Origin: Larix kaempferi
Taxonomy: Eukaryota > Streptophyta > Pinopsida > Pinales > Pinaceae
NCBI GenBank assembly: GCA_027924585.1
Contig: BSBM01000865.1
Span: 1,116,001-1,180,000, forward strand
Reading direction: 5' to 3'
DNA length: 64,000 nucleotides
Positions 1 to 10,878 of the stretch are shown here, in pieces (positions within the stretch are counted from its first letter, which is position 1; each line of letters begins with the position of its first letter). The translations under genes were made by a program, and so were the position numbers. The notes under the pieces were generated by a model. The model was not told the DNA's origin, made no database searches, and saw only the letters and a list, made by a program, of their open reading frames with translations.

Positions 1-660
1 AGATCTATTTACGGATCAATTCAGGGGATTGAAGTCCAGGGATGATGCAATTGGTCTCGTCCACTAGGGACCACTTCTCGGAGACATCTGTCTACGGATC
101 AATTCAGGGGACCGAAGTCCAGGGATGATGCAATCCCTCTCGTCCACTAGGGACCACTTCTCGGAGACATTTGTCTACGGATCAATTCAGGGGACCGAAG
201 TCCAGGGATGATGCAATCCCTCTCGTCCACTAGGGACCACTTCTCCGAGACATCTGTCTACGAATCAATTCAGGGGACTGAAGTCCAGGGATGATGCAAT
301 CCCTCTCGTCCACTAGGGACCACTTCTCGGAGACATCTTTCTATGGATCAATTCAGGGGACCGAAGTCCAGGGATGATGCAATCCCTACATTCTCGGAGA
401 CATCTGTCTACGGATCAATTCAGGGGATCGAAGTCCAGGGGTGATGCAATCCCTACATTCTCAGAGACATTTGTCTACGGATCAGTTCAGGGGACCGAAG
501 TCCAGGGATGATGCAATCCCTACATTCTCGGAGACATTTGTCTACAGATCCTTTTAGAACATGTGTTCAAGGATGATACAATCCACTCTTCTTTCTCGGA
601 GACATATGTCTACGGATCCTTTTAGAACATGTGTTCACGGATGATACAATCCACTCGTCA
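1..660. repeat. 83/67-bp minisatellite in 3' region of element A
   Basis: About nine tandem copies are visible. The core CGGAGACAT recurs at 79, 162, 245, 328, 395, 462, 529 and 597, so the unit is 83 bp for the first copies and 67-68 bp later, where 16 bp (the CGTCCACTAGGGACCA segment) has dropped out. The array begins before the window. It lies downstream of the RNase H remnant of minus-strand element A, between pol and the unseen 3' LTR, the position where element G has its own unrelated arrays. Confidence 0.9.
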
Positions 661-774
661 ACTTAGACCCTGTCTAAGGACCATTCACCAACCTCATCAT
701 CGGTATCACCAATACAGGTATCCACATCATCAGCCTCACTATTGATGCAGGTAGTCTCATTGTCAGTGACCACA

Positions 775-1858
775 TCACTCCCCCTTTCGAGGAGGATCCT
801 TCTGAACTACACCAAGCTTGTCTCGGAAATACTCAAACTTTACTCGAGACAGAGGTTTGGTCAATATATCAACAACTTGTTCGTCAGTGCTTACATACTC
901 GAGCTTGATAGCTCCTTTCTGCACCATATCCCGTATATAGAAATATCGAATCTCTATGTGCTTTGACTTATCATGGAACACTGGATTTTCTGTCATCTTG
1001 ATGCAACTCTAGTTGTCACATAGGATCTCAGTGGGTTCCATCTCTAAGTAAAATAAACCAGATAACAACTTCCAAATCCATACTGCTTCACATCTAGAAG
1101 AGCAAGCAACAATATATTCCGCTTCAGCTGTACTGAGAGGCACACTGGATTGTTTCCTGCTAAACCACAAGATCATGGTAGATCCCAAACAATAACATCC
1201 TCCCGATGTGCTCTTCTTGTCTGATACACTTCTTGCCCAATCAGCATTTGTGTAGCCATACAATCTGAAACCATGATCTCCAAGATAACATAGACCAAAG
1301 TCTATCGTACCCTTTAGGTACCTCATCACATGCTTTGCAGCTATTAGGTGAACTTGTCTGGGTTCTACTAGATACTAAATCAAGGTATTCACAACAAAGC
1401 ATATGTCTGGTCTGGTATTCGTCAGATACATCAATGACCCAATAATCTGTTTGTACAGAGTCACATCCACTAACTCTGATGATTCATCCGCTAATAGCTT
1501 CAAGTTGGAATCCATGGGAGTGGCCATGGTTGTACATTCCAACATATCAAATATTTTCAGGATTTCCCACAGCATACTTTCCCTGGTTTAAGAAAGATTC
1601 CTTCTGAGCCTTTCCATACTTCTAGACCTAGGAAGTAATGCATCAATATGAGATCTTTCATCTCAAAATCTGTAGCTTCTTCTTTCTTTCCATGATTTGT
1701 TTCTCATTCCCTGTCAGAAAGAGATCATCCACATACAGTAATAGTATGACAGGTTCATCATCCATAACCTTAAGGTAAAGGTTAGGATCAGCTTTACTTT
1801 TGGTAAAGCCCAAGATTTTCAAGAAGCCATCAGCTCTCCTTCTGTGACTGAACATCAT
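775..1858 (-). pseudogene. Copia reverse transcriptase C-terminus and RNase H (element A)
   Basis: This is the 3' part of a Ty1/copia pol. The segment 1658-1858 holds the reverse transcriptase active-site motif LLYVDD (YVDD near 1724-1735) after GFTKSKADPNLY. The segment 1375-1575 holds the thumb region with MATPMDSNLKLL and SLMYLTNTRPDI. Segments 1009-1329 and 775-996 are RNase H, with NADWAR in place of the usual D-x-DWAG, then STAEAEY and DEQVVDILTKP. From 1575 to 775 the frame is continuous apart from two TAG stops (after VNTLI and after LCDN). A frameshift separates it from the YVDD segment. The first RNase H aspartate reads Asn. The product would be inactive. Family assignment is firm. 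Confidence 0.9.
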
Positions 1859-3373
1859 CTACACTCTACAGTGAGTGTTCTTCTGCATATCTATCCGTGC
1901 CATCTCTCGTCAGATGGGTCTACTGATATGAGCCTCAAGATTATTCGAACTCTGTGGTGAGTTCCTTCTTAAATGTCATTTGTGTATAGATACCATCTTC
2001 AACCTTGTAGCAAAGGTTGAAATCTGCATCACCCATGGTGATCATTAAGCTCATCAAATGACTATCGATCTTGGGTATCCATACAAAGCTTTCTTCAATT
2101 ACATCATTAAGAGAATGGACTTATCTAGTCACTTGGAGAAAACATCTCTTCATGATCCTCTTCCTCTTTCTAAGAGAATCTTCTAGTCACGAGCCTTCTA
2201 TAGTATGTTTGATTTGTAAGTCTTCTTGTTGAACATCCATTACTCATTCTTTGGAACAGGTGTTCATCATCATAGCACATGATATTTTCTACAAATCAAA
2301 GTTAATCACATGATTAGTAATACTTCATAATCATCAAATTATGTTAACATCTTATGCATACTGATATAATTCACATAGTCATACAACTATCTTTGACCAA
2401 TACTTTGACACAACACATTTCCATATCCTGTATGCATACAATGGTTATCTAGGTGCCTTCCATCTCTACCAAAACATACTATCAAGAGCGTGCACAACTC
2501 TCAGCATGTCAGCAAAGAGGTTTCATTCTAGACAAGCAACAATGGAATGTTTGTCCAACTTACCCATCATATGCATATCAATAGTATATTGTTCAATGCT
2601 ATATGAATGCTCACATTATGCATGATATATTCTAGGAATACAAATACGCATGCAACTATTACGAGCAATATCATTAACTTATTCAGAGATTCAAATGACA
2701 ACTCAAATACTTATATTTTATGGTTGCCTCCCGCTTGATCTCTATATGTCTTTGAACTTATTAGCCATTCCGGACCACTATGCATGCTCAAGTGTGCATT
2801 AGTGTCATCCTCATGATCTCATACACAAACATACATTCATTAGTATAATCTCAATGCTACCAAAACCTGATAATATTAAGTATGTATGGTCATGGTCATT
2901 TCATACATAGGTATACTTACCTAAGATCCTAACAAAGTAGGATTCTAACTTGATATAGGAAAACATACCTGAATTATCAAACTTGGTTATGTCTTAACAT
3001 ACTCAAACAATACCTTCTTTGTTCTCTTCAATGGTTTAGAGATCTTGTGCTAGAACCTGCATATCTCATAGGTTAAGGATAGTAGAACAAGTTCATACAT
3101 ACCTCATAAGTGGAGCTTCTATGTGATCAAAGATTATGAATGAGTCTTTGTCTTCATGTCATCATGGTCTTGATGTACCTGTATCTTGTTAGAAGACAAC
3201 ATCATCCTCATACAACACCACAAGTGCATTAGTACAATCATAAGTGTCATAACCTTAATCAATGAATGCCTTCTATCATTCACATGCATTCATTATTAAA
3301 CAATCATAATTGTACTAACCTCAATAACATGAAGACAATCATATCATAAACTTAATCATGAACAAATTTCAAA
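1859..3373 (-). other. Internal non-coding part of element A, with a second decayed RT copy
   Basis: No ORF survives. At about 1900-2080 the minus strand reads DADFNLCYKVEDG followed by FKKELTTEFE, which matches the palm segment around the YVDD motif of the same family but lacks YVDD itself, so part of the reverse transcriptase seems tandemly duplicated. The stretch 2440-2570 aligns well with 56310-56400 in element G. The rest is AT-rich sequence with nothing recognisable. Confidence 0.5.
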
Positions 3374-4886
3374 TGTAACGTCCCCAGCTTAACCCTATTG
3401 CATTAACATTGTAAATGATGTAAATATTGTCATTTAGTCATGGTGAGGAGCTCAAGGCCAAGGCCCCGCCACTGACTTATCATTTTATGTATCGGCAATT
3501 AGAATAGATGCATATGGTCCTTGTGCTAGCAGTGCACAATGTAAAATCGGATATCATGTAAATATGCAATTTTAATGAGAAAACCCACAACCAGCTACGC
3601 AATGCAACAAAAGAGATGGGGGCATGATCTTTACAAGGAAGAGGGAGGGAAATTTATCCAAACCCTTGAGCCAATGGTATTAATCCATGTGTCAATGGGG
3701 AAACCCATAAACCACCAACTCCCCATTTTGTCTCATGCACCCAATCATTTACTTCTTCCAAAGATTGGTTGAGACAATAAATGCCTTGGGATGGGAGAGG
3801 TATGGCTGTCAATTTTCGTGCATGGGCAAGCCATCAACTTGGAAAATTGTGTTTTGCTTGTGGGGCAAGAAAACCCCCCCCACGAAATTGGCCCAAAAAA
3901 GCCATTCTTCACCCATGGCCATTCTTCCTCTCACGCAGTCTGAGCTCCCGGAAGTTTATCCTCACCTTTTTTGGCCATAACCCTTGCGTTTTTCCATGCC
4001 TAGAAACTCGTTTTTGGTATTTTTGGAGCAGCTGGGGAAGGAGGGATGCGATTTTGGACTGAGGGAGAGGTCGTTTTTTCCCTTGGGGCATTTTTCTGAA
4101 ATGGGTTGCTCTCCTAGTCGATTTTCCTAGTTACTAATTCGTTTTGAGTCTACCCACGTTTTTCTGGAACTGGTAGAAACCCACTGTTGGAAACTTCACT
4201 GTATAGGCGTTTCTCTCATGCCAACACTTATGCTTTTGATGATGCATGCACCCATCTCTTAATAGCCTGAGAAACCCAATTACTGATGGGCTTGGCTGAT
4301 TTTGATATACCTTTGGCTATGTGAGAGCCTGTTTTCCCCTTTTCCTTGTGGAGATCATGCCCAGCTCGGGGGTGGCAGTGGTGCTGAGAGATTGAGGAGC
4401 ACCCTGGCCTACGGTTGGGTGGAACGTTGCAGAAGTGTAGCTGGTTGCTCGGGGACTACTTTCGCATAAGATAAGTATTCTCTTGTTTGTAACTTTGCAA
4501 TTGTTCCTTTGATGAATATTTTCCATGTGTGAAGATTGTGTAATTCATAAATAAATTCCGCTGTGTTTTTACGAGTTTATGCAATTCCATATGACCTTTT
4601 ATAATTCTGCCAAGGTCCCTATTTAATGGATGTTACAGAATAGCTTGAATGTATGTTAGATATAAACAAGATTTATTTAAATTCCATTGTGTTCTACAGC
4701 CTGCACACATACATGTCTTGTGTCAATAAGTTTAATGAATGGATATGGGACTAATTGCCCAGATTGAGCACCACGTCCTTCATCTTCTTTTAAATTGAAT
4801 GTTTATTTACTGTGTATGGAGCTAGATTCCCGGTTTAACCTCATGATCCTCTCCATCTAGCTGGTAGGATGGGAGGGGACGTGACA
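3374..4886 (+). repeat. 5' LTR of element B
   Basis: 1513 bp, TG...CA ends. Compared by eye with the 3' LTR I count about 27 substitutions and three single-base indels, roughly 2% divergence, so the insertion is recent relative to most elements here. The small ORFs inside it recur in the other LTR and look fortuitous. Confidence 0.95.
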
Positions 4887-4889
4887 GAA

Positions 4890-4901
4890 TGGTATCAGAG
4901 C
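4890..4901 (+). other. Primer-binding site of element B (tRNA-iMet)
   Basis: TGGTATCAGAGC, complementary to the 3' end of plant initiator tRNA-Met, starts four bases after the 5' LTR. Confidence 0.93.
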
Positions 4902-5004
4902 TGCGTTGCAGCATTGGGCCTCTATGGGCCAAACCTGATAGCAATTACAGGGGAAAAATTTCAAAATTTTCTTAAGTCTGTTTTTGAAAATTTTTGTTTT
5001 AAAT

Positions 5005-5750
5005 CAGTTTGCGGAAGTCGTTCTGCGAACCTTCCCGCAATTGCGGAAGAGTTCGGCGAACCTTCCCGCAATTGCGGAAGGATTCCGCGAACCACTCCGA
5101 AACAGCGGAGAAAAATTTTTAAAAGTGAAAAATTTTCTAAGTCCCGGCGTCGAACGGAAACTTTTTCGGAAGGAATTCTCTTCCGAAATTACGGAAGGAA
5201 TTCTCTTCCGAAATTTCGGAAGGATTCTGCGAATCGTTCCGCAACGCGAAAGAGTTCGGCGAGTCGTTCCGCAACTGCGGAAGAATTCGGCGAATTTTTC
5301 CGCAACTGCGGAAGACTTTGCCGAATCGTTCCGCAATTGCGGAAGACTTCGGTGAATCGTTCCGAGATTTCGGAAGCATTCCGCAAGACGTTCCGAAAAA
5401 TATTTTCGCAAAAACCGCCCGAAACCCCCCCCCCCCCCCCCCCCCCGAAAGCATTCCGCGCAACGGCGGAAGCATTCCGCGAACAGCTCCGAAGTTGCGG
5501 AAGCCTTCACCGAACGGCTCCGCAATTGCGGGAGCATTCGCCGAATGGCTCCGCAACTGCAGAAGCCTTCGCCGAATGGCTCCGCAATTGCGCGAGCGTT
5601 CGGCAACTCGCCCCGCAATTGTGGAAGCGTTCGGCGAACTGCTCCGCAATTGCGGAAGCCGTCGCCGAACCACCCCGCAGTTGCGGCAGCATTTAGCCAA
5701 CCTCTCTGCAGTCGTGGGAGCATAGAGTGAACCGTCCGCAGCGGAAGCAT
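5005..5750. repeat. 31-bp palindromic GC-rich minisatellite in element B
   Basis: Roughly two dozen degenerate units of about 31 bp, each centred on the palindrome CCGCAATTGCGG or CCGCAACTGCGG followed by a TTCGGCGAA-like stretch that is also near-palindromic. Consecutive starts such as 5035 and 5066 give the period. A run of 22 C (5425-5446) interrupts the array. Long ORFs cover it in several frames of both strands; because 31 is not a multiple of three and the unit lacks stop codons, they are by-products of the repeat and not evidence for genes. Confidence 0.9.
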
Positions 5751-8439
5751 TTCGCCAGTTGGGGGAAATCCCCCTTGACCCCCTTTTGTTTTCTCCTTGT
5801 ATGTTGTTGGTTGTAATAGAATTCTATGATTGTCAACGTAATGTTTTCCCACGTGCATGAAGTACTTTGTGAATTCTGAGAATGTAATGCAGCTGTGTAA
5901 AATATGCAGAATAGGAGTGAAAGTTGTCATTTTTGAAGAGATGCAGTTTCCGCACTTGATGTCGGAATGGAGCATGGAGACAAGCATTGGAAAGCTTGTC
6001 CAGCAGGGAACAATGATGCAGGGCCATATTTTGAATGAGGTCTACATATATCGTAGATATTTAGTGCAGAAGAGTGCCAGCGGCTGTTTTGATAAACAAA
6101 TCTTGTTGTCGATATGGGTAATTTCCACAATTGCATGATATGGAAGGGGAATTCCATGTTGCAATGAGGGATCGAAAAGGGAAAAATTCTTTAAACCCCT
6201 GCTTGTTATCATACTTATAATTATGAAATTGTCATATGGCATAAAAATGTTAAAAATGTAAAGGATTACATAGATGTATATGCACTAGATGGCATCTTAA
6301 CAAACCTTGCATAGTGCATATAGAAATGCTTGTGCATAAATGGGATATTGCATATTGGTAGAATAATGAAGTATGCATATGCAATGAACCACTAATGGAG
6401 AATATCGTGGTTGATAATCACTATTGATGTTGGTATTGGTGTAGGACCAAAGATAACAAAGAGCATGGCTAAATGTGTTGAGGATGTTGTTGCATAAATC
6501 CAACAACCTTATGCAGAAAGGATGGTGCAACAAGTCTAGGATCATAAAGTTGGAAAAAAGACTGAGCAGCCTTGGTAAGAGGCCAACTGGTCAGGTAACT
6601 TCAGATGATGTTAATGGTAACCATATAGGTAATGGTTATTGGTGCCAAATTGCATGAATGTTGAAAAAAGGATTTGGTAAGATCCCTTCAACTATGTCTG
6701 AGTTATGTTGAGACAGTTTGCATATGATATTAAATACCGCTTGGGGCTGTTAACCTACCAAGCTTGGTGAGGTGTGGGTAAGTGAAGAGAATGATCCTTA
6801 CTCCCTATGACCGTTTAGAAATCTCGATGCATTCATATGAATTTGTAGCATGCCATGTGTATGATTGTTATGTGCTTGATAACCAAAGCAAGTGAGGACT
6901 GGTGGTCCTGATTATGGAAATGCAAGATATATGAGATAGTCATGTTTCGATCATAATATGCTTGAATGCATAGTACTCATGAAACAATGCAAAGTAGCAT
7001 TGAGTAGATGTGCATTAAGAGATTTTATAAATCTTGTGATGCATTGTATGAATGCATAGGGATGATACATATGTCGTTGCAAAATAAATAATGAATGAAA
7101 TGATGAATTGATGATAATTCTAGGACCATTTCATGGGCTGTTATGAATACAGAATACTAAGTGCAGGAAGATCCCTATCATGATCGATGGGCTGCTAGAA
7201 TGCTCTATGAAAGGACAGGGTTGTATGAATGATATGACTGTGAAATTTGATCTAGAGCTTATGAGAAGGAATCTCATGGTTGAGAGCTCTAAGTTCTGTT
7301 AGTAAGAACAGTTGTAAATCTCAGATTGGTAAATATTTCGGATTTGAAATTTTGCTAATAATTGCTAATGACTGTTTGGCTTATATGAAAATGTGTCAGG
7401 AGGACATGCTGTAAGTGGATGCTCATATATGGCAGCAAGCATAAGACCATAACGGGCAGAGTGGTGTCCCTTACAGGAGCCAATCAATATGAGGATAGCC
7501 TCATGGATAAGAAAACTAATTTCTGTAGGAGACAGAATTGTAAATTCATATTGAATTTATTTATGAATGCTATTGATTGGTTATGGAACAATCGTATTTG
7601 AAGCTTATTGCTAAATGTTGCTGATGGTTTGGCTATTTGATAAAGTGTGCCAGGATGACACATTGCAGGAAGATCATGTGTGATGGCCTGCAGAAGCCAA
7701 ACCAGATGGGAAAGACCCCATGCCTAGAAATGGGCTTCGGGTGAAGCGCCATTGATAATGTCTCAGCCAAACCGCATGACAGTAAACCATGAAAGTGAGA
7801 TGGTAAGACTATGCCCAAAAGGCATGTGAGACACATCTGCAAAATGAATGAGTATTCTGTGACCCTAGACAAGAACATTCATGTCTAAATTTTTAGGGTT
7901 AATATGCAGAGCATGCTCTATCTTGTTTATACCATTGCAGACTGCTTGAGTGTGATTAGGGCCTACATGGCACACATCGGAAAGGGGGTGCACACCTTTT
8001 CTGGTGCTGAGTCATGATAGGGTTTTCAATATTGACTACACCCTAAGGGAATGGACGCATTCCTGGTGTTTCAATACTTGATAGGGAATGATATGAAATA
8101 TGATTACGATTTTTGAGCAACAATACTGATGAGTCTGCTTATCCTTCTTGTGCTATCAGCTTACACAGATGCAATTTGGTGTTGCATGTAAGAGGCAAAG
8201 TGAAGAAAGGGTGCTCAAAGAGGACTGTGTGGGCAGTGGTAACCTTTCTACGCTCACACATAAGGACACTAGAAGGGATGGATAGGCCCGGGGAGCTGTG
8301 TGGCAGAAAAGGGGTATCATCCTTGTGTAGTGTGAGTGGGTATTGTGGGGCCATGCTAGCCTGCAGTCAAGTGAGTCACCTATGGAGTTCCTGGAGGGAA
8401 CCGCTGGTTGCACAAGAGAAGGAGCCACGTAATCATATT
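5751..8439 (+). other. Non-coding leader of element B
   Basis: About 2.7 kb without a convincing ORF or recognisable domain. Mixed composition with many short ATG-rich stretches. By position it is untranslated leader between the two satellite arrays of element B. Confidence 0.6.
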
Positions 8440-9115
8440 ATGTTGTTCATATTGCATGATAAACCCAGTCGATGCACTGGCTTGGCAATGGTTGTTGTAT
8501 GCCTGATAAACCCAGTCGGCGTACTGGCTTGGCATTGGTTATTTGGGAGTTGTGACGAATGATTGTTGTATGCCTGATAAACCCAGTCGGTGTACTGGCT
8601 TGGCATTGGTTATTTGGGAGTTGTGACGAATGATTGTTGTATGCCTGATAAACCCAGTCGGCGTACTCGCTTGGCATTGGTTATTTGGGAGTTGTGACGA
8701 ATGATTGTTGTATGCCTGATAAACCCAGTCAGCGTACTGGCTTGGCATTGGTTATTTGGGAGTTGTGACGAATGGTTGTTGGATGCCTGATAAACCCAGT
8801 CGGTGTACTGGCTTGGCATTGGTTATTTGGGAGTTGTGGTGAAAGGTTGTTGGATGCCTGATAAACCCAGTCAGTGTACTGGCTTGGCATTGGTTACTTG
8901 CAGGAGGTGGAGGTATTGGTGAAAGGTGTTATTTCCTGACAAACCCAGTCGGAGAACTGGCTTGGAAATGGTTACTGTATGCTTGATAAACCCAGTCGGC
9001 GTACTGGCTTAGCATACTGATTTTTGAAATGCTTGATAAACCCAGTCGACGTACTGGCTTAGCATACTGATCTTTGGGATGCCTGATAAACCCAGTCGGC
9101 GTACTAGCTTGGCAT
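8440..9115. repeat. 71-bp/50-bp satellite array in element B
   Basis: The core GATAAACCCAGTCGGCGTAC recurs at 8458, 8505, 8576, 8647, 8718, 8789, 8860, 8938 (GACAAACCC), 8985, 9035 and 9085. Five intervals are exactly 71 bp and the last ones 47-50 bp, where the GGTTATTTGGGAGTTGTGAC segment is missing. Each core holds an inverted repeat, CCAGT...ACTGG, able to fold as a small hairpin. Minus-strand ORFs over this array are repeat artefacts. Confidence 0.92.
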
Positions 9116-10226
9116 TGCCTATTCGGATGATGTTGTGGAGCAGCATGTGTGCTGGCCAAGCATCCACCCCACAGGTGATCCAAGGCTTGTAAAGCAGAGA
9201 AGGAAACCTGTGGAGTAGCGAGGAAATGCCCAATACAGATAAGTATTCAATTTCATTCATTTCTTATTTGAAAAACTGAAAGTTTCAAGCATAAATATTG
9301 CAACAGTGAGCTGATGCATTATTGAGTCTCTGTTGGAAACCTTGGTCAATGCAGGAAGCAGGGACCCTGAAAGAACTGAAAGCTGCTTGGTAAATCCAGA
9401 AAGTGGATGGTTGAGCATTGATTAATTGATGTTGAGAAGTATCCTGCGTGCTATCCCAACATTCGTTATTGTACCCATAGGAGATCCAAGTCCTGTAGAG
9501 CAAAGAAGGGTCCTATGGAATAAAGCGAAGACATCCAACGCAGGTATTGTTGGAAGCAAGAACCTTGAAGCATCTTAAGGATGCCTGTGGACAGGTAACC
9601 ACCCTAAAGAGCTCATCATGAGCAGTAATGAAAGATGGGGCTAGTGGAGCTGTGTGAGTCCTAGCGGCCAAGAGTTAGACCAACCAAGTGGAGGAACTCC
9701 ATGGTTGAGAGGTCTAGAATAAACCATAGACACTACGTGTCATAGCCAAAAGAGAAGTTCAAGCATTCACGTTGAAGTGAAAGAGGATAGGAGCAGAAAA
9801 ACCACAGTGGTGGTGTGGGTTTCAGAATGGAACAAGACTAAGAGGAGAAACTCTTACTGCTCTCTCTCTTTCCCTTTTTATTGATGCAATTATAGAATTA
9901 GAAAAATGATGAATGCATGCATGAATGAAAGTAAAAGTGTGTTTATTTGATTAAAGTGAATTGTGAATGCTAAGTAATGAATTCCCTGTGAATGGATAAA
10001 CATGAAGGAATTCATGTGTATGTTGGGCAAACATAAAAAGTGTGGGAGTCTCATGAGTAAAGCATGAACTATCCATGTCAACTGGGGAAAAACCATTGAC
10101 TGATTTTTAATGTTTTGGGTTATGCTTGACCTAACGAGAATTGTAATGATGAATTTCACAGGTGAAATTGAATCAATTGGTTGCAGTCGGTACAGGTAGG
10201 TGTGCTAGTGAGCAAAGTGTGGTCAG
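9116..10226 (+). other. Leader segment upstream of the element B ORF
   Basis: No coding signal. Loose copies of a CCTTGGTCAATGCAGGAAGC-type segment occur near 9340-9560. Two splice-acceptor-like sequences, TTTCACAG ending at 10161 and TTGCAG ending near 10186, lie just before the ORF, so the long leader could be spliced out of the mRNA; this is inference. Confidence 0.4.
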
Positions 10227-10241
10227 TTGTTTCCATTGACC

Positions 10242-10760
10242 ATGGCGGCAGACCAAGGGCTATTAGGATTGGCTGGAAGTCTTCTTCAAACAATTGCCAA
10301 GACCCAAGAAAATCTTGGAGAGATGCTCAAGATGCAAAAGCAGCAGAACCAGATGAACCACAAGGTCTTGCAGGACTCTATTCGTCTGCAAAAAGAGGTA
10401 AAAAGCATTATGAAAGCAATCAGCAAGGGAAAGGAAAGTGGGTCAATGAAGAAGAATTCACCCAATCGTCCGATTAAGAAACGCCCCAGGTGGGAAGAGA
10501 CAAAGGAAATGGATCGGGAAAAGGTAAAGCCGCCGATGAAATGTTGGGGATGTGGAGGGAATCATTGCCTCCGTGACTGCCCAACAAGAGAATATCAAGA
10601 GGGAAACAGCCGAAAATTCTCCAAGTTCGTGGACCAGTTGGAAGGAAAAGGAAAAGGAGGAATTGTTTTGGAACGATGTCCTCATGCAGAGCTAGAAGGT
10701 CCTAGCCAGCAAGAGCAGTTTGTAAAGACCAAAGCACTTAGTCCTGAAAGACCCAAGTAA
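10242..10760 (+). CDS. Gag/nucleocapsid-like zinc-knuckle protein of element B
   Basis: A 172-residue ORF. I chose the ATG at 10242 over the in-frame one at 10227 because its context, ACCATGGCG, matches the plant initiation consensus. Residues about 10-65 are rich in Gln, Lys and Leu (LLQTIAKTQENLGEMLKMQK) and look helical or coiled-coil. A basic linker follows (KKNSPNRPIKKRPRWEE). Near residue 102 is a zinc knuckle, CWGCGGNHCLRDC, with spacing C-x2-C-x3-H-x4-C, one residue shorter before the His than the usual retroviral CCHC. Such knuckles bind RNA in Gag for packaging. The ORF is intact and is the only one in the element. It sits about 100 bp before the polypurine tract, the opposite end from where gag normally lies. 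It could also be a captured host CCHC protein. Confidence 0.75.
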   Translation: MAADQGLLGLAGSLLQTIAKTQENLGEMLKMQKQQNQMNHKVLQDSIRLQKEVKSIMKAISKGKESGSMKKNSPNRPIKKRPRWEETKEMDREKVKPPMKCWGCGGNHCLRDCPTREYQEGNSRKFSKFVDQLEGKGKGGIVLERCPHAELEGPSQQEQFVKTKALSPERPK

Positions 10761-10865
10761 AGGGTGAAATGCAGGACAAACCTACCACATTTTGTGAATT
10801 TTGGACATATGTAAAGTGGGTATCTATTTTCCGAAGTGTTGGAACACCGAGGACGGTGTTATTCC

Positions 10866-10878
10866 AAGGGGAGGGGAA
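10866..10878 (+). other. Polypurine tract of element B
   Basis: AAGGGGAGGGGAA directly abuts the 3' LTR start at 10879, the expected plus-strand priming site. Confidence 0.9.

Noticed and set aside
3575-4062. ORFs repeated at 11080-11633
   Set aside because: They are inside the two LTRs of element B and have no domain.
4869-5987. Several long ORFs on both strands (up to 327 codons, Arg/Ala/Glu-rich)
   Set aside because: They are produced by a stop-free 31-bp repeat and are mutually overlapping; no start context, domain or homology.
8440-9115. CRISPR-like array (regular hairpin repeats)
   Set aside because: The spacers are themselves repeated, the genome is plant nuclear, and no cas genes exist; it is a satellite.
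8447-9260. Minus-strand ORFs with a repeated ADWVYQAYNNH-type module
   Set aside because: Translation of the 71-bp satellite; successive units fall in different frames.
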